From: Fermentibacter sp963718745 [NCBI: Candidatus Fermentibacterota bacterium]
GTDB taxonomy: Bacteria; Fermentibacterota; Fermentibacteria; Fermentibacterales
Assembly: GCA_963718745.1 (NCBI GenBank)
Contig: OY970370.1
Coordinates: forward strand, 558,001-622,000
DNA length: 64,000 nt
Direction of reading: 5' to 3'
The position numbers and the translations under genes were made by a program. Below, piece after piece: positions 9,664 through 18,688 of this stretch. The notes under the pieces are model-generated. The model was given only the letters and a program-made list of their open reading frames with translations. It did no database searches and was not told the DNA's origin. The stretch's first letter is position 1; every line of letters begins with the position of its first letter.

Positions 9664-10758
9664 TCATGCTTCGGGCAGCGCCAGACTCCTGCTGCAATCT
9701 GCTACGAGTTCGGCGATGAGCTCCTTCACGGAAATGATGCGATCCACCCGGTAGGCGTTCGCTCCGCATGTGGCGAAGCCTGCGCTCATCTCGCCACGGT
9801 ATGCGTTGATGAGCGCCTGGGCTATGCAGTAGGGGGACTTGTCCGGCTCGCAGGGGGAGAGGCACCTGTACTCGCAATGGAAGCCTTCCTTCTCGCCTCT
9901 CACTATGCGATCTACGAAAGCGTTGCGGATTACCCTTATGGGGAGCCCGAGAGGGCTCTTCATGATCAGGATGTCCTCCTCGCGGCAGTCGAGGTAGGCC
10001 TGCTTGTACTCCCTGGATACATCGCACTCTTCGGTGCAGACGAACCTCGTCCCCATCTGGACTCCGGATGCTCCGAGCCTCAGGAAGCGGGCCATGTCCT
10101 CGCCGTCGAAGATACCTCCGGCGGCTATCACGGGGATCGAGACCCCCGCTGCACGGCCGATACGCCCGGCGACCTCCAGGACATCGACAACTATCGATTC
10201 CAGAGGGACGTGGGCGGCTGAGACTTCGTCGACGGAGAATCCGAGGTGGCCTCCGGCGAGGACTCCCTCCACGACAAGCGCATCGGGAAGCCGCGAGTGC
10301 CGCTTCAGCCAGGACTGGCAGATCAGCTCGGCGGCTCTGCCGGAGGAGACTATCGGGATGAGCTTGATGCTCCTGTTCTTGACCATGGCCGGGAGCTTCA
10401 GAGGCAGGCCCGCGCCTGAGATGATAGCTGCTACACCTTCCTCGTCGGCGGCCCTCACGAGGTCCTCGTAGTTGGTCAGAGCACACATGATATTGACTGC
10501 GAAGGGGTTCTTCGTCATGGACTTCGTCTCGCGCAGCATCTCCCGCAGGCTGACGTACGACCGGGCGGCGCAGTCGAGGGTCCGATCCGGCCACTCCTCG
10601 CCGGTTCCAACCGAGGCAACGACACCGAGAGCGCCTTCGTTGGATACGGCGGAGGCCAGATGGGAAGCGGAGACCCGCACTCCCATCCCGCCCTGGATGA
10701 TCGGAGGGTTGATCCGAAGGTCGCCTATTACGAGGTCGGGTAGTCTCGAGGTGTTCAT
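9664..10758 (-). CDS. Nitronate monooxygenase/FabK-like FMN protein
   Basis: A 364-aa FMN-binding TIM-barrel protein of the nitronate monooxygenase/enoyl-ACP reductase II (FabK) superfamily. Visible are the N-terminal [10 protein letters not shown] flavin loop, the [10 protein letters not shown] segment with the family's active-site His, the phosphate-binding [16 protein letters not shown] and [13 protein letters not shown]-terminal insertion carries four or more cysteines ([26 protein letters not shown]), which suggests a metal or Fe-S site; that is unlike ordinary FabK. No fatty-acid genes are near. It lies 31 bp upstream of the epimerase operon. Substrate uncertain. Confidence 0.85.
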   Translation of the reverse strand: MNTSRLPDLVIGDLRINPPIIQGGMGVRVSASHLASAVSNEGALGVVASVGTGEEWPDRTLDCAARSYVSLREMLRETKSMTKNPFAVNIMCALTNYEDLVRAADEEGVAAIISGAGLPLKLPAMVKNRSIKLIPIVSSGRAAELICQSWLKRHSRLPDALVVEGVLAGGHLGFSVDEVSAAHVPLESIVVDVLEVAGRIGRAAGVSIPVIAAGGIFDGEDMARFLRLGASGVQMGTRFVCTEECDVSREYKQAYLDCREEDILIMKSPLGLPIRVIRNAFVDRIVRGEKEGFHCEYRCLSPCEPDKSPYCIAQALINAYRGEMSAGFATCGANAYRVDRIISVKELIAELVADCSRSLALPEA

Positions 10759-11046
10759 CTCAGAAATCCCTTCAGCGAACGTGCCTTTGCCGAACGGTCA
10801 GTCCGGAGGTGCTGTAGTGGTATCGGAGGCTCATCCGCTCCAGCGATTCTTGGCTGCCGCAGGTTCTCAAAAATAGTGCTTCCGCCCCCGGGGGGACAAT
10901 GGGGCACTGCCGTGTCAGGCCACATTTCTCAACAACGGTGATCCTGCAGGGGTTCCTCACTGCTCATGCCGGATGCGGACATACCGGGCACGGAATGCTG
11001 ATGCTAACAGCGATCTGGACGCAAGCCGGGGCGACTTCCTTTCCGC

Positions 11047-11622
11047 TCACGGGACCATGGCGGTCATCGTTAGCATCGACCCGATTCGTTCAGCGACTTC
11101 GCTTCTGTTGATTATCTCCGGGGAGCTGTACTGGGCGCCATAAGCCTTGACGAGATGGCTGTCGTCGAAGCCGAACATGCGGAAGTACCGCGAGTACTTC
11201 TCGAAAATGCTGTCATAGATGTTCGGGTCGTCGTAGCCGTACGACAGGACGAACACCAGGGTCCGCCCCCTCGGAAGATGGTCGGCCGAGACTCCGGTTC
11301 TCCCGAAGTACGACCAGGTTCTGTCGATGAAACACTTCAACTGTGCGCTCACATCTCCGTAGAAGACCGGAGTCGAGACCACGAGCAGATCAGTGGATTT
11401 GGCCAGCTCCAGGATCTCGGACAGGTCGTCCCTGGCAGCACACTCGTCGTTTCTGCCCAGCCTACAGGAGAAGCACTCGCGGCAACCTCCGATCCGGAGG
11501 CAGCCCAGATCGAACGTGACTACCTCGTGCCCCTGTCCAGCGAGCCTTGCCCCGAGATCCTTCGCAATGGATGCGCTCGTGCCTTCCGTCCGGGGACTGC
11601 CGTTCAGAACAAGTGCTTTCAT
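11047..11622 (-). CDS. Flavodoxin-fold NAD(P)H-dependent FMN reductase family protein
   Basis: A 191-aa flavoprotein. The N-terminus LVLNGSPRTEGTSASIAKDL is the FMN phosphate-binding loop of the NADPH-dependent FMN reductase/iron-sulfur flavoprotein family, followed by GGCRECFSCRLGRNDECAARDDL, the cysteine cluster of that family, and VVSTPVFYGDVSAQLKCFIDR. It probably reduces FMN or another small electron acceptor in the cytosol. The ATG at 11622 follows a GGGAGGAG ribosome-binding site. It is near, and in the same direction as, the flavin-reductase and Fe-S genes, which suggests a small redox cluster. Confidence 0.9.
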   Translation of the reverse strand: MKALVLNGSPRTEGTSASIAKDLGARLAGQGHEVVTFDLGCLRIGGCRECFSCRLGRNDECAARDDLSEILELAKSTDLLVVSTPVFYGDVSAQLKCFIDRTWSYFGRTGVSADHLPRGRTLVFVLSYGYDDPNIYDSIFEKYSRYFRMFGFDDSHLVKAYGAQYSSPEIINRSEVAERIGSMLTMTAMVP

Positions 11623-11721
11623 CGGGCTCCTCCCTTGTGAGACGAGATCATCACGCGATCGCAGCACCCGGTGGAGAAACCGCTGAGCCGGCCGGCTGGA
11701 CAGCCTCGCAGGGAGTCGGTT

Positions 11722-12288
11722 TCACTCGCGCCCGGGGAATCTCCTGACATCCCATGCCTTCCCGGCATCCTGGCCCGTCGCCCAGTAGCGGTTGTCCGGC
11801 ATGGTCAGCACGAAGGGTCTTATCCTGGTGATGTCCGGGCTTCCCTCGGGGCAGCATCCAGGATCAGCATACGCGCCCATGATCTCTCCGATGAACAGGT
11901 CGTTGGTCGGCAGCTCCACAGTCTCGACCAGCCGGCACTCCATCGATACCGGGCATTCGCATGCCATCGGAGCGCCTGTCTCTTCTCCGGTCATGACCTT
12001 GAACAGCTTCGACTTGTCGATGCTGCTACCGCTGACCATCCCGCAGTGGTCTATCCTGTCGATGAGATCCATGCCCGGGATGCCAACGCTGAAAACACCC
12101 GATGCACGTATCCCGCCGTTGGTGAAATGGCTCCTCCCGATCGCGACGGCGATCATCGGCGGCTTGAAGTTCACCCTCGAAACCCATGCGACGGGCATGA
12201 AGTTGGCTCGTCCCGCGACCATCGAGCCCACGAGCACCATGGGCATCGGGCACGGGAACGCGTTTCTGTCGATCCTCAGCTTCTCCAC
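11722..12288 (-). CDS. Flavin reductase family protein
   Basis: A 188-aa flavin-reductase-like FMN-binding protein, close in pattern to those of anaerobes: PMPMVLVGSMVAGRANFMPV, VSRVNFKPPMIAVAIGRSHFTN and VSMECRLVETVELPTNDLFIGEI. It probably reduces flavin with NAD(P)H or acts as a flavoredoxin. The start is the GTG at 12288, preceded by GGATGGAG; this gives the family N-terminus VEKLRIDRNAFPCP. The longer frame to 12585 overlaps the Fe-S gene and is not conserved. Confidence 0.88.
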   Translation of the reverse strand: MEKLRIDRNAFPCPMPMVLVGSMVAGRANFMPVAWVSRVNFKPPMIAVAIGRSHFTNGGIRASGVFSVGIPGMDLIDRIDHCGMVSGSSIDKSKLFKVMTGEETGAPMACECPVSMECRLVETVELPTNDLFIGEIMGAYADPGCCPEGSPDITRIRPFVLTMPDNRYWATGQDAGKAWDVRRFPGRE

Positions 12289-12379
12289 TTTTCTCCATCC
12301 TGCCTGCGGGGGCTTCGGAGCAGATACGGCCTGTAACGAACTCTCCGCGCATGAATCCGTGGGTGCCCGGCGTTCGTAC

Positions 12380-13060
12380 TCATCCGGATATCCCCTTGCT
12401 GCCGGGGCAGATCCTGCGGCATTCCCAGCACTTCTTGAGAACGAATCCCCTCTCGTTCCTGTAGTTGGAGAGGACCCTGCACGCCTGCTGATCCACCGTG
12501 ACTCCGTCCAGAGCCGACCTGGGGCAGGATTCGATGCAGGCCCGGCATCCCGGGGCGCAGACTTCGTATGTAGCCGGGGGATCACCCTCGAGTTCCGCGT
12601 CGAGCAGCAGGGCGCCGAGGTGGATCATGCTCCCGAATCTGTCGTTGATCAGGAGGCTGCTCCGTCCGAGGACGCCCAGCCCGGCCAGCCATCCAGCGTG
12701 CCTCAGCGAAAGGACTCCCCTTGCATGCGAGCGTTCAGGCTCCCAGTATTCGGACGGATCGTCGGACGGGACCGGCACGTTGCCGATACCGAGATCCGAG
12801 AGCCGGCTCGACAGGTCCAGCGCAAGTGCGTCGACCTGCCCGGTGACCGCACTGCAGACGAAGGTGTACGGGATGCAGCTCGATGCATGCAGCGAGCCTG
12901 CCGGAACTCTCTTCGCGAACACCAGGACCGACCGGCACGATTTGGAGATGTCGTCCGGCCGGAATCCCGCAGGGGCGCCTTCGAACCTCTCCAGGGGGGC
13001 GATCCCGCAGAGATCGGCCCCGAGGCCGATCGTGACGGACTTGATCTCGCGGGAGGTCAC
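12380..13060 (-). CDS. QueG-like double 4Fe-4S cluster protein
   Basis: A 226-aa cytosolic protein with two ferredoxin-type cysteine clusters near the C-terminus (CAPGCRACIESCPRSAL and, after a spacer, KKCWECRRICPG), preceded by an epoxyqueuosine reductase-like N-terminal domain with LGADLCGIAPLERFEGAP and AGLGVLGRSSLLINDRFGS. It resembles QueG and related corrinoid or reductive-dehalogenase-like Fe-S proteins but lacks the C-terminal HEAT repeat of true QueG; a separate QueH-type enzyme is encoded at 54521-55057. It may be an electron-transfer protein for a corrinoid enzyme. The GTG start at 13060 overlaps the upstream stop (GTGA). Confidence 0.85.
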   Translation of the reverse strand: MTSREIKSVTIGLGADLCGIAPLERFEGAPAGFRPDDISKSCRSVLVFAKRVPAGSLHASSCIPYTFVCSAVTGQVDALALDLSSRLSDLGIGNVPVPSDDPSEYWEPERSHARGVLSLRHAGWLAGLGVLGRSSLLINDRFGSMIHLGALLLDAELEGDPPATYEVCAPGCRACIESCPRSALDGVTVDQQACRVLSNYRNERGFVLKKCWECRRICPGSKGISG

Positions 13061-13398
13061 CGATCTGCCTTCCCCCGCCCGCCCCCGGCGCACCCTCCGG
13101 AGCATGGCGTGCACCCGCCGAGCGCCTTCCTGCGCTCATCCGTGAACTCCCACCAGGGACGGGGCTCCCCGCCATCCATGAACCGGGTGATCGAGATGAA
13201 AACGTCGATGACGCAGGGATCCTGGCGCGACCCGGTCAGCCTGCATAACTCGTCGTACATCACGTAGGGATCCCGCCCGAGGAGCATCTGCGGCTCTTCT
13301 ATGCCCATCAGTCTGAGGTCCCTCTGCATGGCCGGGCCGATGTTGGGCAGGTCCGTCAGGACGGCGAGGCGGCCTCGATCCACTCTTGATGGGTTCAT
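13057..13398 (-). CDS. Cdd1-like helix-hairpin-helix protein
   Basis: A 113-aa protein of the Cdd1 ('pathogenicity locus') family. It has the helix-hairpin-helix LTDLPNIGPAMQRDLRLMGI, then DPYVMYDELCRLTGSRQDPCVIDVFIS and the family end RFMDGGEPRPWWEFTDERR. The C-terminus is Cys/Gly-rich (GGCTPCSGGCAGGG), which may bind metal. The fold suggests nucleic-acid binding; no activity is established. The stop overlaps the start of the Fe-S protein gene by 4 bp. Confidence 0.85.
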   Translation of the reverse strand: MNPSRVDRGRLAVLTDLPNIGPAMQRDLRLMGIEEPQMLLGRDPYVMYDELCRLTGSRQDPCVIDVFISITRFMDGGEPRPWWEFTDERRKALGGCTPCSGGCAGGGRGKADR

Positions 13399-13422
13399 GC
13401 TATCACATCCTCCCGTCAGGGA

Positions 13423-14191
13423 TCAACTCGAGCCCTTCACGGCCACTACGAGCATCTCGAAATCCTCCGCCGTCAGCCGGTCATCACGGCTGTAGGCGCC
13501 CAGTCTTGCGCCGAAGATGTCGACCGTCTCGAAACCCAGCGACCTGAGCAGCCATGTGATCTCGCACGGCACGTAGTATCTCTCGTCGCAGACGAGTTCC
13601 CTCCGGACACCGGAGTCGTCGGTGGCCACGAGGGTACTGTGGTCCCTGAAGGTCATCAGATCGAAATTGTTGGAACTCTCGCTCACGATCCCGCCGGCTC
13701 CCGAATCGACCATGTCCTTCACCGAATGGAACAGGGGATAGAGCCCGTTGAGTGTGGTGAAGATGAACTTCCCTCCCGGCTCGAGGGCTCTTGCGGCACC
13801 CTTTAGGATGCGGTAGTTCATCTCGTCGGTCTCCATCAGCGGGAAGGCTCCTTCGCAGAGCATGATCGCCAGCCCGAACCCTCCCTCGAACGGGAGCTCC
13901 CTCGCATCCATCTTCCTGAAGTCGACCTGCACGCCCCGGCTGGAGGCCTTCGAGCGTGCCCTCTCGAGCTGGGACTCGGAGAGATCGATGCCTACCAGGT
14001 TGTATCCCCTCGAGGCGAGCTCTATCGAATGCCGTCCAGTGCCGCAGCCGATGTCCAGTATCCTGACGCTCCTGTCGTGACCTGTCTCTGCACTCGATGA
14101 AGTCGCACTCGCCCGATGCCCCCTGGGTGTAGCACTCTTCGTCGTAACTCTTCGCGCTGTTCACGAACAGCTCCTCGTACCAGCGAGCCAT
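13423..14191 (-). pseudogene. SAM-dependent methyltransferase broken by a 1-bp frameshift
   Basis: A class I SAM methyltransferase split over two frames. The N-terminus (ATG at 14191 after GGAGGAG) reads ARWYEELFVNSAKSYDEECY and GECDFIE; near 14090-14105 the frame is lost and continues one base out of phase as RSVRILDIGCGTGRHSIELA, then VGIDLSESQLERARSKASS. The C-terminal part includes LAIMLCEGAFPLMETDEMNY and FTTLNGLYPLFHSVKD. The span is 769 bp, i.e. one base more than a multiple of three. All SAM-binding residues are otherwise intact, so this is either a very recent mutation or an assembly error. If repaired it gives about 255 aa, the normal family length. Confidence 0.85.
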
Positions 14192-14236
14192 TTCTCCTCC
14201 ATGCATGCAGGGTCCTGCCGGATGGCGGACCTGCAG

Positions 14237-14587
14237 TCACACTCCGTTTTCGAGGACCCTGGCTTCGACCATCCTGACTACCAGGTCCAGCGGCAGCGGA
14301 TTATCCGGCTGGAAGCGGATGGTCCCTTTGCTCGTCTCGAACCCGCCGAGCTCCTCCCTGAAAGCCTCCACGATCCCGGAGCTCATGGGATAGAAGGCGC
14401 AGTGCCCCTGCCGGGCTGCATACGCCACCAGCACCCTACCCCTCAGACGGAAGGCGGGCATCCGATAGCTGATGCATTCCTCCGCTCCCGGAAAGGCATC
14501 GGTGATGATCCCGCGAAGCCTCTCCAGCGCAGCGCGCCTGTCGGCCGGAAGACCCGACAGGTACTCGTCCACCTGGGAGGAGGTCAC
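14237..14587 (-). CDS. DUF1801 (YdhG-like) protein
   Basis: A small cytosolic protein of about 116 aa with the DUF1801 pattern: VDEYLSGLPADRRAALERLR, AFPGAEECISYRMPAFRLRG, GHCAFYPMSSGIVEAF and SKGTIRFQPDNPLPLDLV. Relatives such as YdhG/Fra have been linked to iron handling, but the function here is unknown. The start is unclear: the GTG at 14587 gives the usual family N-terminus, but its AAGGAG is too close; the frame is open to an ATG at 14680, which would overlap the next gene. Confidence 0.8.
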   Translation of the reverse strand: MTSSQVDEYLSGLPADRRAALERLRGIITDAFPGAEECISYRMPAFRLRGRVLVAYAARQGHCAFYPMSSGIVEAFREELGGFETSKGTIRFQPDNPLPLDLVVRMVEARVLENGV

Positions 14588-14633
14588 TCTCCTTGACCCC
14601 GGAAAGCGTACGCCCCGTGAGCTTCCGATCCTG

Positions 14634-14894
14634 TCATCGCCGGTTCCGTGGATGGTTCCGCGCCGTCCTCTCGTTGCCACGCTTGTAGTTGCCGGTCAGC
14701 CTCGCCATCAGCTGCTGGCTACCGGCGGGATCCAGAGTACTTACTTCGTCCAGCAAGCCGGCGGCCTCTATCCCCCTGAGCGTTGTCGCGATCCTCCCGT
14801 GATGGAGTATCTCGACGTCGCCGCTCTTCAGCCTTCGGAAGGAGAACCCGAGATCGCCGGCATCATCAGCACCACCGATGTCATCCTCAATCAT
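14634..14894 (-). CDS. Small conserved-looking hypothetical protein
   Basis: An 86-aa acidic-then-basic protein. It has a central segment VEILHHGRIATTLRGIEAAG and a basic C-terminus ending in NYKRGNERTARNHPRNRR. I do not recognise a domain, but the tail looks like a conserved nucleic-acid-binding or L32-like motif. It starts 16 bp downstream of the membrane-anchored hypothetical and overlaps the possible N-terminal extension of the DUF1801 gene. No signal peptide. Function unknown. Confidence 0.55.
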   Translation of the reverse strand: MIEDDIGGADDAGDLGFSFRRLKSGDVEILHHGRIATTLRGIEAAGLLDEVSTLDPAGSQQLMARLTGNYKRGNERTARNHPRNRR

Positions 14895-14910
14895 GACGGT
14901 CTCTCCATAG

Positions 14911-15510
14911 TCACTCGATGCGGCTGAAGACAAGCTCCTTGTCCGAGTCCGGATCCCCAAGGACAACCACCAGGCCGAAGGGCTCCGAACCCCCGGTGAG
15001 AGCCATCGGATCCGGCGCCTGGCCCATCCCGCGGAACCTGATCCCCCAGATGCTCTCCGACTCATCGTCGCAATCATACACAACGCCGACGGTGTCGATG
15101 CTCCATGATCCCGATCCGGACACGAAGGATCCGAACGGTCCCTGTCCTCCTCCGGAGGCCCTCCAGTCAGGGTAGTCCTCGACCGAGAAGCTCCCGTCGC
15201 CCCTGAGCACGAGCCGGCATTGTCTGATCCCCGGAGCCGTCATCCCGCCCTCGACAAGGGACTGGTCCGTGAGCAGATAGATTCCTGCTACATCAGTGAC
15301 TCGAGGCTCGATCGACAGAGTCCCGGAGCCGGCGGGGAGACCGATGAGATCGCTGCAGAAGCTGCAGCAGGACTTCAGGGTGAGGATCAGGACGGACATC
15401 AGGACCCAGGCGATCCCGATGGTCCAGTACATCGCTTTCGTTGCCCGGCGGTTCCCGTTCGTCGGCTGCATTCCGACCATCAAAAAGTCTCGTTCCGCGC
15501 GGGATCGCAT
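14911..15510 (-). CDS. Membrane-anchored hypothetical protein
   Basis: A protein of up to 199 aa with one TM helix (WTIGIAWVLMSVLILTLKSC) near residues 29-48 and an exported domain of about 140 aa rich in Gly/Ser and beta strands, with RVTDVAGIYLLTDQSL, CRLVLRGDGSFSVEDYPDW and GSGSWSIDTVG. This looks like the GDGSF/GSW pattern of lipocalin-like secreted domains. The start is ambiguous: ATG at 15510 or the internal ATG giving MQPTNGNRR. It is followed closely by two small genes in the same direction. Function unknown. Confidence 0.6.
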   Translation of the reverse strand: MRSRAERDFLMVGMQPTNGNRRATKAMYWTIGIAWVLMSVLILTLKSCCSFCSDLIGLPAGSGTLSIEPRVTDVAGIYLLTDQSLVEGGMTAPGIRQCRLVLRGDGSFSVEDYPDWRASGGGQGPFGSFVSGSGSWSIDTVGVVYDCDDESESIWGIRFRGMGQAPDPMALTGGSEPFGLVVVLGDPDSDKELVFSRIE

Positions 15511-15632
15511 CTGTCGCCGGGGAATCCTGCCCAGCGGAGGGAACGGTATGAGGAACGGTCACCTGGCAGGCTCGAACGGCCGGCAGCACTCATCAGATTC
15601 AAATCCTTCGATTCGATCGACCGGATCCTCTG

Positions 15633-16190
15633 TCAGCCGCGCTTCACCGGCTTGTTCACGCCGGACCGGGAGAGCCATCGGAAGAAGACCACGATTGAGA
15701 CTATGACCATGAGTACCGGGAGGAGCACCCTGGAGACGCCGACGAACTCCGCCGTGACCCCTCCCCCCGGAACGAGCCCGAGCAGCCACTCCGCCGCGAA
15801 CGGCATCAGGGCTATGAAGCCCATCCATGCGAAGAAAGACACGATGATGACCGGGCATGACCAGGGCTTCGGCTGGGGCACCTCGAGGCCCGCTCCCGCA
15901 GCCAGGGCGTCGACCGCCTCCTTGGACTCCTTCAACGAGGCGGAAGTGTTCTCTCGATGGACCTTGATGGCTTCTACGTACTGCCCTTCGGCCACGAGCA
16001 CGCGGACCCGCTCGAGAGCCTCGGAAGTGATCGGCGAAGGTCCGCTCGATCGCTCCTCCCCCCCCTCGTCGCTCCGCTCTGGAGAAATGCGGACAGTGGT
16101 TCCGCAGTATCTGCATACGATGCTCTGGGAGGCGGATGCAACATCGAGGCTGCCGCCGCACTTGGGGCACTCGTGGGTCTCAACAGCCAT
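15633..16190 (-). CDS. Zinc-ribbon membrane protein with L7/L12 C-terminal-like segment
   Basis: A 185-aa protein: an N-terminal zinc ribbon (HECPKCGG and VCRYCGTT), a middle segment ALERVRVLVAEGQYVEAIKV plus SLKESKEAVDALA that resembles the ribosomal protein L7/L12 C-terminal fold used in many stand-alone membrane proteins, and two TM helices (VIIVSFFAWMGFIALMPFA and VLLPVLMVIVSIVVFFRWL). The ATG follows AAAGGGGCTCC. It is divergent from the prolyl oligopeptidase across a 285-bp spacer, which should hold promoters for both. Function unknown; zinc ribbons recur in the 57.9-60.4 kb operon. Confidence 0.7.
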   Translation of the reverse strand: MAVETHECPKCGGSLDVASASQSIVCRYCGTTVRISPERSDEGGEERSSGPSPITSEALERVRVLVAEGQYVEAIKVHRENTSASLKESKEAVDALAAGAGLEVPQPKPWSCPVIIVSFFAWMGFIALMPFAAEWLLGLVPGGGVTAEFVGVSRVLLPVLMVIVSIVVFFRWLSRSGVNKPVKRG

Positions 16191-16475
16191 TCGGAGCCCC
16201 TTTCCGGGATGGAATCCGCCCGTTCAGCATATCGGGAAGAACATGATGAAGAATCGCACCGGAGGGGAATGGATTGCCCGGATTCGCCGGGAACAGCCGA
16301 TCCTTGCCGTAACGAGATGCATTGGATCTATTCGCACATCGTTTCTGCACAAAGCCGGGGTCTTATGCTTCCGAGCCGGCGGCTGGTTCCTGGAGACCGC
16401 GGGAGGCGGCGCGGAGTATCCGATGACCAGGTGATGGCACTCGAAATGTAACGCCGGACAGTCTAAGGAGCAGGC

Positions 16476-18566
16476 ATGAAACGGAGCTACCCCGAAACCC
16501 GGAAGGGTGAAGATTCGACGGTTCTTTTCGGTCATGAGATCCCAGATCCCTTCCGGTGGCTGGAGGATGACACATCTGCCGAGGTTGCACGCTGGGTGGA
16601 GGAGCAGAATGCCGTGACTTCGGCCTGCCTTTCGCGGATCCCCTTCCGTGGAGCCTTGAAGTGCCGGCTCGAAACCCTTCTCGACTACAGGCGGTACGGG
16701 ATCCCTTTCACCGAGGGCGGATGGAGATACTTCTTCATGCACGAAGGGCTGCAGAACCAGGCGATTCTCTTCAGGGAGAAACCCGGGCTCCCTCCCGAGG
16801 TATTCCTGGATCCCAACAGCTTCTCGACTGACGGTACAACTTCGCTGGCTGGCATGGGATTCTCCCGGGACGGCAGCCTGCTGGCATACCAGATCTCGGA
16901 GAAGGGATCGGACTGGAGAAAGATCCGCGTCGTCTCGACGGATTCTCCGGATGCGATACTGGAAACCATCTCAGATGCGAAGTTTTCGCAACCCTCGTGG
17001 CATGGAAACGAAGGGTTCTTCTATTCCTCCTATCCCAGGCCGGCAGACGGCAGCCTCCTCTCCGGCGTGACCGAGCTCCACAGGCTCATGTTCCACAGGC
17101 TCGGCACTCCTCAGTCGGAGGACGAACTCGTCTTCGGAGGAGATGCGACTCCCCGCCGCTACATCAATGGTTCCGTGACCGAGGACGGGAGATGGCTTGT
17201 CATCAACGCCGCCATGTCCACGACCGGAAACGAGATCCATGCGAAGGACCTCTCCAGGTCAGGCTCGGAGATCATCACCGTGGTGCAGGGATTCGAGAAC
17301 GAACACGGGGTAGTCCACAGCTCGGGCGACTTTCTCTTCCTGGAGACCAGCCTGAACGCCCCGAACAACAGGCTTGTCCGAGTCGACACAAATGATCCCG
17401 GTGCCGGGAGGTGGGTGGATGTCATCCCGGAGAGGGAGGAGGTCCTGAGCACGTCATCAGGAGGCGGATACTTCTTCGCCAGCTACCTGAAGGATGCCCT
17501 CTCTACCGTGGAGCAGCTGAACATGGAGGGAGAGTCCATAAGGTGGATCGAGCTTCCGGGAGCGGGAACGGCTGGTGGATTCGACGCCAAGGCATGCGAG
17601 GACGAGATCTTCTACAGCTTCACCAACTACCTCAGTCCTACGGAGATATTCGTTCTGGATCCAGCCACCGGTGAAACACGGCTCCACAGATCTGCGGGGA
17701 TCGATTTCGATCCATCCGCATTCGAATCCTATCAGGTCTTCTATACCTCCCGTGACGGCACCCGGATTCCGATGATGCTGACACACAGGCGCGGGCTCTC
17801 ACGAGATGGGAGCAATCCCCTTCTCCTGAGCGGATACGGAGGTTTCAACCACAGCCTGACTCCTGCCTTCGGCCCGACCACCGTCATCTGGGTTGAGAAT
17901 GGAGGCGTGTTCGCCGTTCCGAACCTCCGAGGCGGAGGGGAATACGGCGAGAAGTGGCACCTGGCCGGCACCAGGATGCAGAAACAGAACGTGTTCGACG
18001 ACTTCGTCTGGGCGGCCGAATACCTGATAGACGAAGGCTACACCGATCCAGAGCGGCTCGTGATATCGGGAGGATCCAACGGAGGGCTGCTAGTCGGCGC
18101 GGCTATGACACAGAGACCCGGTCTGTTCCGGGTTGCGCTCCCTGATGTAGGGGTGATGGACATGCTGCGATACCACCGCTTCACCGCAGGGGCAGGATGG
18201 GCGTTCGACTACGGCACGGCCGAGGACGACGAGGAGATGCTCCTGTACCTGCTGGGCTACTCCCCTCTGCATAACCTGAAGAGCGGGGTGAGGTATCCGG
18301 CCACCCTCGTGACCACGGCCGACCACGACGACAGGGTCGTCCCGGCCCATTCCTTCAAGTTCGCGGCCCGTCTGCAGGAGGTCCAGGAGGGAGATGATCC
18401 CGTTCTGATCAGGATCGATGTCGATTCCGGGCACGGAATGGGGAAGCCACTTTCGGCTGTGATAAGTGATCTCGCCGATCGGTTGTCCTTCGCCTTCAGT
18501 GTCATCGGAACGACGCCGATCTATGAAGACGATCCGGCGTTACGGAATCGCCCGAAGAACGGATGA
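16476..18566 (+). CDS. Prolyl oligopeptidase family serine peptidase (S9A)
   Basis: A 696-aa S9A peptidase without signal peptide, so cytosolic. N-terminal segment PDPFRWLEDDTSAEVARWVEEQN, a beta-propeller to about residue 430, then the alpha/beta hydrolase. Nucleophile Ser534 lies in ISGGSNGGLLVGAAM, the catalytic Asp in TADHDDRVVPAHSFKF and the His in SGHGMGKP. FAVPNLRGGGEYGEKWH is the typical oxyanion/lid region. It hydrolyses peptides after proline. Length equals that of classical prolyl oligopeptidase. The ATG follows AAGGAGCAGGC. A 94-bp stretch at its 3' end is repeated at 19974-20067. Confidence 0.95.
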   Translation: MKRSYPETRKGEDSTVLFGHEIPDPFRWLEDDTSAEVARWVEEQNAVTSACLSRIPFRGALKCRLETLLDYRRYGIPFTEGGWRYFFMHEGLQNQAILFREKPGLPPEVFLDPNSFSTDGTTSLAGMGFSRDGSLLAYQISEKGSDWRKIRVVSTDSPDAILETISDAKFSQPSWHGNEGFFYSSYPRPADGSLLSGVTELHRLMFHRLGTPQSEDELVFGGDATPRRYINGSVTEDGRWLVINAAMSTTGNEIHAKDLSRSGSEIITVVQGFENEHGVVHSSGDFLFLETSLNAPNNRLVRVDTNDPGAGRWVDVIPEREEVLSTSSGGGYFFASYLKDALSTVEQLNMEGESIRWIELPGAGTAGGFDAKACEDEIFYSFTNYLSPTEIFVLDPATGETRLHRSAGIDFDPSAFESYQVFYTSRDGTRIPMMLTHRRGLSRDGSNPLLLSGYGGFNHSLTPAFGPTTVIWVENGGVFAVPNLRGGGEYGEKWHLAGTRMQKQNVFDDFVWAAEYLIDEGYTDPERLVISGGSNGGLLVGAAMTQRPGLFRVALPDVGVMDMLRYHRFTAGAGWAFDYGTAEDDEEMLLYLLGYSPLHNLKSGVRYPATLVTTADHDDRVVPAHSFKFAARLQEVQEGDDPVLIRIDVDSGHGMGKPLSAVISDLADRLSFAFSVIGTTPIYEDDPALRNRPKNG

Positions 18567-18574
18567 GCCACCCG
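18481..18574. repeat. 3' end of prolyl oligopeptidase, copy 1 of a 94-bp duplicated segment
   Basis: This last part of the S9 peptidase gene matches 19974-20067. The first 41 bp differ at only about five positions (shared core TCATCGGAACGACGCCGATC), the middle 34 bp are diverged, and a final block with GCGGATGAG/ACGGATGAG matches again at exactly the same distance. The equal spacing argues for true homology rather than chance. Confidence 0.7.
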
Positions 18575-18688
18575 GGCCGATCGGGATTGCTCCTGTAACC
18601 GGGCAGGCGAGCGCAGACGCTGATGCCACATGGCCGGACAGTGGATCGGAAGGACTCCGTAGAGATCGAAGTCGCCTTGATTGAAGCG

